Assembly (NCBI RefSeq): GCF_030056665.1
Contig: NZ_JASHIG010000064.1
Reading direction: 5' to 3' (one strand)
From: Flectobacillus roseus
GTDB taxonomy: Bacteria > Bacteroidota > Bacteroidia > Cytophagales > Spirosomataceae
DNA: 17,076 nt
Shown: one piece after another, positions 1 to 7,591 of the stretch
How the letters are laid out: the number at the start of each line of letters is the position of its first letter
Position numbering within the stretch: the stretch's first letter is position 1
The notes under the pieces: generated by a model
Seen by the model: only the letters and a program-made list of their open reading frames with translations
Told to the model about the DNA's origin: nothing
Database searches by the model: none
Made by a program: the position numbers and the translations under genes

Positions 1-1
1 A

Positions 2-94
2 CTTCAAGCTAACGTTATTTTGGAAGTACTTGAACTTCCTGATGGGATTGATAAACTAAAAAAGTACTTAGCTTTTCAGGCTCGAAGGAATTAA
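2..94 (+). CDS. 3' end of an unidentified protein (partial)
   Basis: An open frame enters from the left edge and reads 30 codons to a TAA at 92-94. The tail is hydrophilic with a basic end (ending AFQARRN). I cannot assign a family from 30 residues. The next genes lie on the other strand or start far downstream, so this is the last gene of a rightward unit. A short inverted repeat (CGAAGGA at 83-89, TCCTTCG at 100-106) overlaps the stop codon and may help end transcription. The frame itself is seen; its being a real gene is inferred from the open left edge and the hairpin. Confidence 0.4.
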   Translation, partial: LQANVILEVLELPDGIDKLKKYLAFQARRN

Positions 95-115
95 AAAAAT
101 CCTTCGTACACTACT

Positions 116-150
116 AATTCATAACTCACAATTCATAACTCATAATTCAG
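116..150. repeat. Short tandem repeat, about 2.5 copies of a 14-bp unit
   Basis: The 13-mer AATTCATAACTCA occurs at 116-128 and again at 130-142, followed by a partial third copy. It lies between two converging genes. It looks like simple intergenic repeat DNA and no function is apparent. Confidence 0.6.
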
Positions 151-205
151 CAGTAATACTTAACGTCTGAAATAAACTGTTTTATCATCCTACGTAAACT
201 CCTGA

Positions 206-1267
206 CTAACAACTCGTCATAACAGGTTGCGGTAGTCGACTTATCGCTCTAAAATCCACAAACTCTGTTTCCGATGAAATATACTGAGGCTGAGATGGCT
301 CCTCTTTTACCAAATCTGTACTTAAATATTTTTTATTGCTATCGCACAACAAGGTTACGACCACAGAATCTTGACCTAGCTGTTCATGGAGTTTTATCGC
401 ACCTATCACATTGGCACCAGCAGAAATCCCAACCGCTAAACCTAACTGCGTCGAAAGTTTTTGTGCCATAATAATAGCATCCCCATCATTTGCCTGAATC
501 ACCTCATCCAATTCTTTTAATTTAACCAAATCAGGAATGAATTCATCTGAAATCCCCTGAATTCGGTGAGAACCAACCTTATAACCAGTCGTCAAAGTTG
601 GACTTTCAGCAGGTTCTAATGGATGAAGTTTGATGCTTGGATTCATAGACTTCAGAAAAGCTCCAGTTCCCATTATGGTACCACCTGTTCCAACGCCAGC
701 AACAAATGCATCAGGAACTAATCCAATACTCTCTAGTTGATGCCAAATTTCGGGTCCAGTAGTTTTTTCATGTGCCATGGCATTCCAAGTATTTTCAAAC
801 TGGCGTGGCAAAAAGTAAGTATCAGAATTAGCATGCATCTCTTCTGTCAACTTAATACTTCCCAAAAATCCACCCTCCTCCTTACTTATCAGCAGAATGT
901 CTGCACCAAGTGACTTGATAATATCAATTCTTTCTTTACTCAACCAGTTGGGCATCACAATAGTCACAGGATGTCCAAGCGCTTTACCGATGGCAGAAAA
1001 TGCTATCCCAGTATTACCACTTGTCGCCTCAATGATGGTATCTGTTGGACGAATCAAATTTTGAAGGTAGGCCTGTTGCAAAATAAACAAAGCCATACGG
1101 TCTTTAATACTTCCTGTCAGATTATAGTGCTCACATTTTACAAAAACTCTCCCCTCCTTTCCTTTGTACAAATACTTGAGCTCAAGCATAGGCGTGTTTC
1201 CCACCAATTGCCATAAACTCTTAAATTTAGTTTGCACACGATCGTTTGTTTCAACAGAATAGTTCAT
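206..1267 (-). CDS. PLP-dependent cysteine synthase family protein
   Basis: This 353-residue protein belongs to the fold-type II PLP enzymes (O-acetylserine sulfhydrylase / cystathionine beta-synthase family). It would act in the cytoplasm, replacing the acetyl group of O-acetylserine with sulfide or a related thiol. Visible motifs are the PLP Schiff-base lysine K55 in NLTGSIKDR, the substrate loop ATSGNTG (81-87), the phosphate-binding GVGTGGT (191-197) and the PLP-ring serine in GISAGAN (280-286). It is about 40 residues longer than typical CysK, with an extra C-terminal tail that resembles no domain I know, so CysK versus CysM or a secondary-metabolism homologue cannot be decided. The gene is divergent from an Lrp/AsnC regulator with a 282-bp spacer, which suggests amino-acid-responsive control by that neighbour. 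All catalytic motifs are intact. Confidence 0.9.
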   Translation of the reverse strand: MNYSVETNDRVQTKFKSLWQLVGNTPMLELKYLYKGKEGRVFVKCEHYNLTGSIKDRMALFILQQAYLQNLIRPTDTIIEATSGNTGIAFSAIGKALGHPVTIVMPNWLSKERIDIIKSLGADILLISKEEGGFLGSIKLTEEMHANSDTYFLPRQFENTWNAMAHEKTTGPEIWHQLESIGLVPDAFVAGVGTGGTIMGTGAFLKSMNPSIKLHPLEPAESPTLTTGYKVGSHRIQGISDEFIPDLVKLKELDEVIQANDGDAIIMAQKLSTQLGLAVGISAGANVIGAIKLHEQLGQDSVVVTLLCDSNKKYLSTDLVKEEPSQPQYISSETEFVDFRAISRLPQPVMTSC

Positions 1268-1394
1268 GATAGTCTTTATCTAATTATTTGTAAATTCTCT
1301 GACAAATGTCCTAGATTTTCAAATTTCATCATATACCTACGATAATTTTCCATAAAATATTCGGTTATTTACATAATTACTGAATATTTTTCAG

Positions 1395-1450
1395 AATTAG
1401 ATTTGAGTTATGTGCTTAGGCAATTTGTAACAGGCATTTTAAATCTAATT
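1395..1450. promoter_or_regulatory. Inverted repeat in the cysteine synthase / Lrp divergent promoter region
   Basis: AATTAGATTT at 1395-1404 is repeated exactly in reverse complement as AAATCTAATT at 1441-1450, centre to centre 46 bp. It lies midway between the two divergent genes, where an autoregulating Lrp/AsnC protein would be expected to bind. The repeat is seen; an operator function is inferred. Confidence 0.4.
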
Positions 1451-1549
1451 TTGCTCACTTACAAAAAAGCATATTTCTCTAATTTCGAAATCAGAAATCC
1501 TGTATCCACAATTGATTAAAATCCTTCATAAAGTCTAAATAGCAATAAC

Positions 1550-2011
1550 ATGAACTCCTTAGACCAGACCGACATAGAGATATTGAAACTGCTTCAAGAG
1601 AATGCAGAGTTATCCATCAAAGAAATAGCCAATAAGACCTTCAAATCGAACGCCTCTGTTCACGAAAGGATTCGAAGACTTAAGGAAAATGGCTATATCA
1701 AAAAAACCGTAGCCATATTAGATAGACGACTGGTAAACTGTAATTTGATAGCCTTTTGCCATGTCCTATTAAATAATCATGCTTCAAAAACCTTAGATTC
1801 ATTTGAAAAAGAGGTGATTAAGTTTCCAGAAGTAATGGAGTGTTATCAGATGACGGGGACTTTTGATTTTATTTTAAGAGTAGTTACCCCAGATATCGAC
1901 GCATATCACGATTTTTACAGAAACAAACTCGCTAACCTAGCAGATATTGCAACAGTTCAAACTTTCTTCGTTCTTTCTGAAGCAAAAAGTGAAACTGCTT
2001 ACCCACTTTAG
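1550..2011 (+). CDS. Lrp/AsnC family transcriptional regulator
   Basis: This 153-residue protein has the standard length and layout of the Lrp/AsnC (feast/famine) family. An N-terminal winged helix-turn-helix occupies about residues 5-60, with the recognition helix in NASVHERIRRLKENGYI. The C-terminal RAM ligand-binding and oligomerisation domain spans about 66-145 and includes the family signature GTFDFILRV near 103-111. It is encoded head to head with the cysteine synthase, a common arrangement in which the regulator responds to an amino acid and controls its neighbour and itself. ATG 1550 gives the usual N-terminus starting just before LDQTDIEIL. Family assignment is firm; the ligand and targets are unknown. 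Confidence 0.93.
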   Translation: MNSLDQTDIEILKLLQENAELSIKEIANKTFKSNASVHERIRRLKENGYIKKTVAILDRRLVNCNLIAFCHVLLNNHASKTLDSFEKEVIKFPEVMECYQMTGTFDFILRVVTPDIDAYHDFYRNKLANLADIATVQTFFVLSEAKSETAYPL

Positions 2012-2085
2012 CGAATCCATTTGAATTTAGTGAAGGAATTGGATGGGGTGTATTTATTTAAAGGTCGAACATTTGAAATACCAGC

Positions 2086-2129
2086 TTGCTGATTCCGTTA
2101 TACTAACCTCAGCAATGTGCAGCTTTTTT
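2086..2129 (+). terminator. Possible terminator of the Lrp gene
   Basis: TTGCTGA (2086-2092) pairs with TCAGCAA (2109-2115) across a 16-nt loop. A six-T run follows at 2124-2129, 8 nt after the stem. The long loop and the gap make it a weak call. Confidence 0.3.
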
Positions 2130-2240
2130 ACTTAAAATATTAATTGGTGGGGAATCAATCAAGCACAAATAACCAACACTAAATTACTCATATACAGCAC
2201 ACTACATTTCACTAAAATTTCATTTAACCTTCTTCCTATT

Positions 2241-3098
2241 ATGAAAATCTATTTTATTCTTGCGCTAATTTTCTTGACTAATCATTGCAAAGACACAACA
2301 TCTTTCAGCACCGCATTAAGCAATAACCTTTGGAATACAGTCAATCCACAGAAGTTGATTAATGCCACTGGGAACACCCTTGCCACTAGGTTCAATCCAC
2401 CTTTGGGATATAAAAGAAGAAAACTACCTCCTGCCTCCTTCGGCTATTTTCTACGAAATCTTCCCTTAAAACCCATAGGTTCAAAAGTGATGTATTATAA
2501 TGGTTCCTTTAAAAAAGCGAACGTTTATGAAGCTGTAGTTGACATGGAAATATCAAATGAGAATTTACAGCAATGCGCCGATGCTGTCATGCGTTTGAGG
2601 GGAGAATATTTGTACGCCAAAAAAGCTTACCATGAAATTTCCTTCAGACTAACCAATGGCTTCAGAATGGATTACTCAGAATGGATGAAAGGCAACAGAC
2701 TTGTTGTGCAGGGCAATCATACTTATTGGCGAATGAAATCATCTCCTTCCAACACTTACAAAGATTTTCGTAGATACATGGAGGTTGTTTTTGCCTATGC
2801 TAGTACGATATCCTTATCTCAATCTCTCAGATCTAAGAATTTAGGAGAGCTTCAGATTGGTGATGTTTTTATTCAAGCAGGTTCGCCAGGACATGCAGTC
2901 ACCGTTGTGGATGTTGCAGAAAACGATAAAGGGAAAAAAGTGTTTCTGCTCGCACAGAGCTATATGCCAGCTCAAGAAACACAAATATTACGAAACTTCA
3001 ATGACAAGAACATTAGCCCTTGGTACTCAGACGATATAGCTGACAAGCTATTCACTCCTGAGTGGACTTTTATGTCTTCTCATTTAAAAGCATGGTAA
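2241..3098 (+). CDS. DUF4846-type exported protein (probable lipoprotein)
   Basis: This 285-residue protein has a hydrophobic N-terminus ending in a cysteine at residue 16 (FLTNHC). That is a loose match to a lipobox, so it is probably exported and perhaps lipid-anchored. The mature part resembles the DUF4846 family known mainly from Bacteroidota. Recognisable stretches are the SFGYFLRNLPLKPIGS block near residues 66-81, ENLQQCADAVMRLRGEYLY near 106-124, and GHAVTVVD plus FLLAQSYMPAQE in the C-terminal part. No enzymatic role has been established for the family to my knowledge. The H in PGHAV and the Q in AQSYMPAQ sit in the best-conserved blocks and could be functional, but that is speculation. 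It stands alone, with non-coding spacers of more than 200 bp on each side. Confidence 0.75.
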   Translation: MKIYFILALIFLTNHCKDTTSFSTALSNNLWNTVNPQKLINATGNTLATRFNPPLGYKRRKLPPASFGYFLRNLPLKPIGSKVMYYNGSFKKANVYEAVVDMEISNENLQQCADAVMRLRGEYLYAKKAYHEISFRLTNGFRMDYSEWMKGNRLVVQGNHTYWRMKSSPSNTYKDFRRYMEVVFAYASTISLSQSLRSKNLGELQIGDVFIQAGSPGHAVTVVDVAENDKGKKVFLLAQSYMPAQETQILRNFNDKNISPWYSDDIADKLFTPEWTFMSSHLKAW

Positions 3099-3375
3099 AA
3101 TCACCGATATTTCCAGAAATTCAAACTTTCATCACAAATACCTCTCATAGGCAAAGCAAAATCATTTGTCTGGTGGCAAAATAATTCATCGCTTTCCGTG
3201 TAATAAATCGAACAGCTTTTCAAGGGCTAATCGTATAAAATCATAAATTCGACAAAACCTTTTTAGCTATATTTATAAGGAGTTGACAATTTTTTAAGTT
3301 ATTGAGAAAAACACTCCATGTTATAAATCAAAGATCACAAAAACGTTTTTATTCACCTTATAAATTCCTAGCATT

Positions 3376-3849
3376 ATGTCAGATGACCAAGAAATTACAC
3401 CAGAGAATTCAGTTATTAAATATGGACACTTTTCTGTGATCGAAGAAGAGTTAGACTTTCCTTTCGATGATTTAGAATCAAGATTTGACAACGTAACTAG
3501 CTGGCTCCAGCAAATATGTGATGAAGGTGGTCCAGCACATTCAATAAAAGAGTATAGAATCGGTCTAATCTATTCAGAATTTGAATATACACTTTCATTT
3601 CATGGCGTTAACGCATACCAACAAGATCGCCATACAGAACTAATTAAAATAGGATTTCAACCTAATGAACTATTTTTTGCCCTTCCAAATGACTATTTTG
3701 AAGGCCTTACATACGACGCACTGAAGGTAAAAATCATGGAAGAGTTAAGCAAATTTGTAAAGAGTGATGCTTTCAAAAAATCTTTTATCTCACAAGCCCA
3801 AAGTGTAATTTTTCAACCCACTGGAGATGTGCTTTGGCCAGAGGAGTAG
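3376..3849 (+). CDS. Hypothetical acidic protein, 157 aa
   Basis: A complete 157-residue soluble protein with no signal peptide or membrane segment. It is acidic, especially at the N-terminus and around residues 24-40. The predicted mix of strands and helices, with motifs such as EYRIGLIYSEFEYTLSFHG, resembles small immunity- or adaptor-like alpha/beta proteins. I recognise no family. It starts at an ATG preceded by a 277-bp spacer holding nothing else I can identify, and is followed by a small basic ORF in the same direction. Coding is supported by length, normal codon use for the region and the absence of a competing frame. Confidence 0.65.
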   Translation: MSDDQEITPENSVIKYGHFSVIEEELDFPFDDLESRFDNVTSWLQQICDEGGPAHSIKEYRIGLIYSEFEYTLSFHGVNAYQQDRHTELIKIGFQPNELFFALPNDYFEGLTYDALKVKIMEELSKFVKSDAFKKSFISQAQSVIFQPTGDVLWPEE

Positions 3850-3937
3850 TATGTAATAATTGGGAGAATTGAATTGGATGTGAAGGGTATCGAAGGTCGA
3901 AAATCATTCCTTAGTAATACCAAATCCTCAGGCGTAA

Positions 3938-4135
3938 ATGGCAACAGTGAGTGTAAACTATCAATTCATAAGAAGAATAGCAACAGTATTAGGGAAAGCC
4001 AATAAATGTAAATTCTCCTCAATGATCAAAAGAATCGCCCCCAAAAGCAAACCCTTCGAGGTACTCAAAAACGTGGTAGACCAAAAGAAAAACACTTCAT
4101 TTACCCAGAGTTTCTTGCACTGGTGGGATAATTAA
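3938..4135 (+). CDS. Small basic hypothetical protein, 65 aa
   Basis: A 65-codon frame rich in Lys and Arg, ending in an aromatic tail (FLHWWDN). It is followed 34 bp later by a strong intrinsic terminator, which favours a real transcript ending here. It has no membrane segment and no recognised domain. It lies 88 bp after the acidic 157-aa gene in the same orientation and may share its transcript. The start ATG is the first in frame. Because the frame is short and unidentified, it could still be spurious. Confidence 0.45.
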   Translation: MATVSVNYQFIRRIATVLGKANKCKFSSMIKRIAPKSKPFEVLKNVVDQKKNTSFTQSFLHWWDN

Positions 4136-4169
4136 TCCTCCAACAGTATTTCTCTAAAAGACTGAACAT

Positions 4170-4210
4170 CAGTTAAATGGAGTTGCTTCCTCCATTTAAC
4201 TGCTGTTTTT
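4170..4210 (+). terminator. Strong rho-independent terminator
   Basis: A perfect 13-bp stem (4170-4182 with 4190-4202) encloses a 7-nt loop and is followed by CTGTTTTT. It separates the small left-hand genes from the five-gene cluster that begins at 4384. Confidence 0.85.
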
Positions 4211-4281
4211 GTTACCGTAAAATAAGATTTATGAGAATCGCATAACATTATGAAACAATTTTATATTTTCGTGTTTTACCC

Positions 4282-4311
4282 TTTGTCTTAAATTGATAGC
4301 CATTTACTTTG
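4282..4311 (+). promoter_or_regulatory. Candidate Bacteroidota-type promoter of the five-gene cluster
   Basis: TTTG at 4282-4285 is followed 18 nt later by TTACTTTG at 4304-4311. This matches the Bacteroidota -33/-7 pattern (TTTG, about 19 nt, TAnnTTTG) at all but one defined position. It lies about 70 bp before the first ATG of the cluster and downstream of the terminator. The match is seen; promoter activity is inferred. Confidence 0.4.
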
Positions 4312-4383
4312 AGTTAATTTCAATTTTGGATATTATCTTAAACATTTATTTCTCCTTGAAAATACAGAAAACTCACACTAACC

Positions 4384-5847
4384 ATGGATGATGAAATAAA
4401 GAAAATAGTAAAAGCGATAAAAGATAATAAATGTGTATTGGTGCTTGGTCCAGAGATTTGCCAACTAAGCCATAAAATTTTAGCGGATAAAAAACCCAAA
4501 GACTTTGATGAGTCTTTGAAAATTGCCTATCAATATTACATCGAAAATAAAATCGATAAAGAGCTCAATAAATATCGTGATGATTTATTGGAATTTGATG
4601 ATTATGCTTATTTGAAGGAAAACTTGTGGGTATATAATCACACCGATAAAGACCGTCATCTTTTTAATTTTGCCAAGTGGTTTTTTGATAACACCAACGA
4701 GTGGAATGAACCTTTTAAAGAAATCTCACAGATTCCATTCTCATTAATCCTCTCACTTTTACCTGATACCAATCTTGCGGACACTTTCGAATCACAAAAT
4801 CAACCATATAGTGTAAGCAAATACTCAAGACTCAACAAAGAAGTGCCTGAAATAAAACATAAGATAAATCAAGAAAGGACTTTGATTTACCAGTTGTTAG
4901 GTGATATTGACGCTAGAGATGCGTCATTTACTTTTGACCATTGGTATGAGTTTTTTCGAAATCTTCTCCATGAAAACCCCTCTTTACCTGATCAAATCAT
5001 TAATACCTTAAAGAACTCTGACATCATATTATTTGTCGGAGTGCGCATCGAAAAATGGTATATTCAATTATTGATAAAACATCTATACACCATCAGTTCC
5101 GAAGATGTTGGCAGCTTTGCTTTTGCTAAATTGAAGAATAAAGAGGAGACACAATTGGCTCGAAAACGACTTAACATCATTTTCGATGAGAAAGAACCTA
5201 TAGAGATGATTAATAAAATTTTCAATGCTTGCCAAGAAAATAAGATAATTCGCCCATCTCTTGAGTCTACTTCAAGGATTAAAGCCACAGTTTTTATATC
5301 CTACAATCATGCAGACGAACAAATAGCCGATAGGCTTAAAGTTGATTTAGAGCAACTTGGAATTACCGTAATCATAGATAAAGATAATCCTATTGGCTTC
5401 GAGATTCCAAAGTTCATCAATGAAAGCATTCAAAAAGCTGATTTTACCATACAGCTTATTTCTCGAAATTTTCTAACCTCTCCTTGGGTTGCTCAAGAGT
5501 CGTTGAGGGCATTTTTGAGTGCTGAAATTGCCCATAAAACGGTATTGCCTTGTGAGATTGACGAGAGTCTCAAAGACGAAACATTTAGAGAAAATGCAAT
5601 TGGTATGTTTGACGAAAAAATCAGAAAAATCTCTAATAGTATCAAGGAGCGACTTGACAACGATGAAGGCATAGAAGACCTAGAACCTCAACGCCGACGA
5701 TTACGCGAATTAAAAAACAATTATGACAGTATCATCGCTCAATTTCGTAATAAAAATAGAGGAGACTTAAGAGGTAATAACTATGATACTGGTTTCCAAA
5801 AATTAGTAGAGTCAATTAAGTTATATATCTCAAAACCCCAATCTTAA
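4384..5847 (+). CDS. SIR2-like + TIR domain protein (putative NADase effector)
   Basis: This 487-residue protein joins two domains linked to NAD chemistry. The N-terminal part (about 1-290) carries SIR2-like motifs: KCVLVLGPEI at 16-25, in the place of the usual GAG(A/S) nucleotide loop, and a later ILFVGVRIEKWYIQLL block near 215-230 that matches the 'G-x-x-x-x-D/E-W-x-x-x-x-L' motif of bacterial SIR2-like proteins. The C-terminal part (about 300-450) is a TIR domain starting KATVFISYNHADEQIADRL. It has the expected catalytic glutamate E372 in SPWVAQES. TIR and SIR2 domains in bacterial defence proteins cleave NAD+. Whether both are active here is unknown, since the SIR2-like glycine loop is atypical (GPEI). 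No membrane segment is visible. It is the first gene of the cluster, 4 bp before the STAND gene, which suggests it is an effector regulated by that switch. Confidence 0.82.
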   Translation: MDDEIKKIVKAIKDNKCVLVLGPEICQLSHKILADKKPKDFDESLKIAYQYYIENKIDKELNKYRDDLLEFDDYAYLKENLWVYNHTDKDRHLFNFAKWFFDNTNEWNEPFKEISQIPFSLILSLLPDTNLADTFESQNQPYSVSKYSRLNKEVPEIKHKINQERTLIYQLLGDIDARDASFTFDHWYEFFRNLLHENPSLPDQIINTLKNSDIILFVGVRIEKWYIQLLIKHLYTISSEDVGSFAFAKLKNKEETQLARKRLNIIFDEKEPIEMINKIFNACQENKIIRPSLESTSRIKATVFISYNHADEQIADRLKVDLEQLGITVIIDKDNPIGFEIPKFINESIQKADFTIQLISRNFLTSPWVAQESLRAFLSAEIAHKTVLPCEIDESLKDETFRENAIGMFDEKIRKISNSIKERLDNDEGIEDLEPQRRRLRELKNNYDSIIAQFRNKNRGDLRGNNYDTGFQKLVESIKLYISKPQS

Positions 5848-5851
5848 CTAC

Positions 5852-7591
5852 ATGGCAGAACTTTCCAAATTCCGTTATCCTGGGGCAAAAAACTTTACTA
5901 CTGAACAAGCTCATTTGTTTATGGGTAGAGATGATGATAAAGAAAAGCTTTATCAAATGATAACTGCTCGACAAATTGTGGTATTGTATGGAAAAAGTGG
6001 GATGGGAAAAAGCTCCTTACTTAATGCGGGCATTATACCCTTATTAGAACATGAGCTAAACCAAAAGCCAAAATATTTTTCAGTACGACTATTCAATAAA
6101 GGACAAGAAAACAACGTGACCTTTCTGCCCCCATTGCAAACTCTTATCCAAACGGTTTCGGAAAACACGATTGAAAAGGAGTGGTTAAAACCTTTGAAAG
6201 TGGATACCTATCCTAAAGGTGAGTTATGGTATTGGCTGAAACAATGGCAAATAGAGTATCCTCGTGTGCCCATTATTCTGTTTTTTGACCAATTTGAAGA
6301 ACTATTTAGTTACTCAGATACTGAAATAGAGGCGTTCGGGGAAGAATTACGAACGCTGATTTATCAGAATATTCCCGATTATGTAAGCAGAGGTAAGTCT
6401 TTGGCTACACTAGAGCAAACGGCTTTAAATCAAAAAAACGAGAAAGAAAGAGAAGTCATTGAAAAACAAATTGATGCTATTTACCAAAAAATTGATATCA
6501 AGTTGGTATTTTCTATTCGCTCGGATAGAATGGCACTATTGAATAAACTGACCAAATATATACCTAACATTTTAAAGCATTTTTATGAATTAGATGCTCT
6601 TACCGAAGAGGATGCCAGAGAGGCTATCAAAATTCCAGCACAACTAGAAGGCGATTTCCAAACACCCGCTTTTCAATACCAAGATAAAGTAGTGGATGCC
6701 ATTATTGAACGAGTAAAGAATCAATATGATGGTAAAATCGAAACGGCAACTTTGCAAATTATATGCAGATTTATAGAATTACAAAGAGTATCACAAGCAA
6801 ACAGCATCATTACGCTGAATGATTTGGGAAATATCAAAGATATATTTAAAGATTTTTACCAAACCAGCCTCAATAAACTCAATACAGAAGAGAAAGCCAT
6901 TGCCAGTAAGACAATAGAAGAACGGTTTATCCAAAATAATCAACGAATTCCTTTTGCAGACACCTATTTGAAAGCTGAAGATAAATGGACAGATAATTTA
7001 TTAAAGCAATTAGAAGAAAGCACCCTCTTGCGTAAAGAAAGTGACACTGCCGGACGATTTATCTATGAAATTGGACATGATACTTTGATAGAGCCTATTG
7101 TTGAGTTCGCGATTGAGAGAAAAGCTAAAGAAGGACAAAGACGCTTGAAAGAAAAACAAAAAAGACAAGCTGAAGAAGCTAAAAGACAACAAGCAATACA
7201 AGCTCTAGAGACTAAAAACTTGCAACAAGAACTTGAGTCTCGTAAGCAATTGCTAAACTATGCTATGATAGCTGGTTTAATATTGTTAACCTTATTGGTG
7301 TTTGCTTTTATTTTATGGAGAAATGCAGAAGAAGAGAAATTAAAAGCTAGTAATGCGGAAAATCGAGCTCAAGAAGCTCAACTACAAGCCCAAAAAGCCC
7401 TTAACAAGGTCTATTTCCAACAAGCCAAAGCCTTTAAAGATAACGCAGATAATATCCTGTATAATGGTAGTATTTTTAAGAAAGAAGCGAAGGTTTTTTA
7501 TGACTCAGCCAAAGTACTTCTTCAAAAAATACAATACCCAGATACGTCAGGAACAGGACTTAAAAAAGAAATAGAACAATTAAAACCATGA
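5852..7591 (+). CDS. nSTAND1-type P-loop NTPase with C-terminal membrane anchor
   Basis: This 579-residue protein begins with the typical nSTAND1 entry (YPGAKNFTTEQAHLFMGRDD), followed by Walker A GKSGMGKSS (47-55) and Walker B IILFFDQFEELF (141-152). STAND NTPases are signal-sensing molecular switches that oligomerise on activation. After the helical region, an acidic and basic charged coiled coil runs from about 425 to 466. A single hydrophobic segment (about 468-490) is followed by a second, Ala/Glu/Gln-rich coiled coil. The likely topology is NTPase in the cytoplasm and C-terminal tail outside. Most homologues continue past the membrane segment into WD40 blades; here the protein stops, and the blades are encoded by the next gene, which overlaps by 4 bp (ATGA). 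Fold and motifs are firm; the partnership with the flanking genes is inferred. Confidence 0.88.
   Translation: MAELSKFRYPGAKNFTTEQAHLFMGRDDDKEKLYQMITARQIVVLYGKSGMGKSSLLNAGIIPLLEHELNQKPKYFSVRLFNKGQENNVTFLPPLQTLIQTVSENTIEKEWLKPLKVDTYPKGELWYWLKQWQIEYPRVPIILFFDQFEELFSYSDTEIEAFGEELRTLIYQNIPDYVSRGKSLATLEQTALNQKNEKEREVIEKQIDAIYQKIDIKLVFSIRSDRMALLNKLTKYIPNILKHFYELDALTEEDAREAIKIPAQLEGDFQTPAFQYQDKVVDAIIERVKNQYDGKIETATLQIICRFIELQRVSQANSIITLNDLGNIKDIFKDFYQTSLNKLNTEEKAIASKTIEERFIQNNQRIPFADTYLKAEDKWTDNLLKQLEESTLLRKESDTAGRFIYEIGHDTLIEPIVEFAIERKAKEGQRRLKEKQKRQAEEAKRQQAIQALETKNLQQELESRKQLLNYAMIAGLILLTLLVFAFILWRNAEEEKLKASNAENRAQEAQLQAQKALNKVYFQQAKAFKDNADNILYNGSIFKKEAKVFYDSAKVLLQKIQYPDTSGTGLKKEIEQLKP

Noticed and set aside
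83..106. Terminator for the leftmost gene
   Set aside because: The 7-bp stem overlaps the stop codon, has a 10-nt A-rich loop and no T run. It is kept only as a note in the partial gene's entry.
971..1216. 81-codon plus-strand frame inside the cysteine synthase
   Set aside because: Antisense to conserved PLP-enzyme motifs; no independent support.
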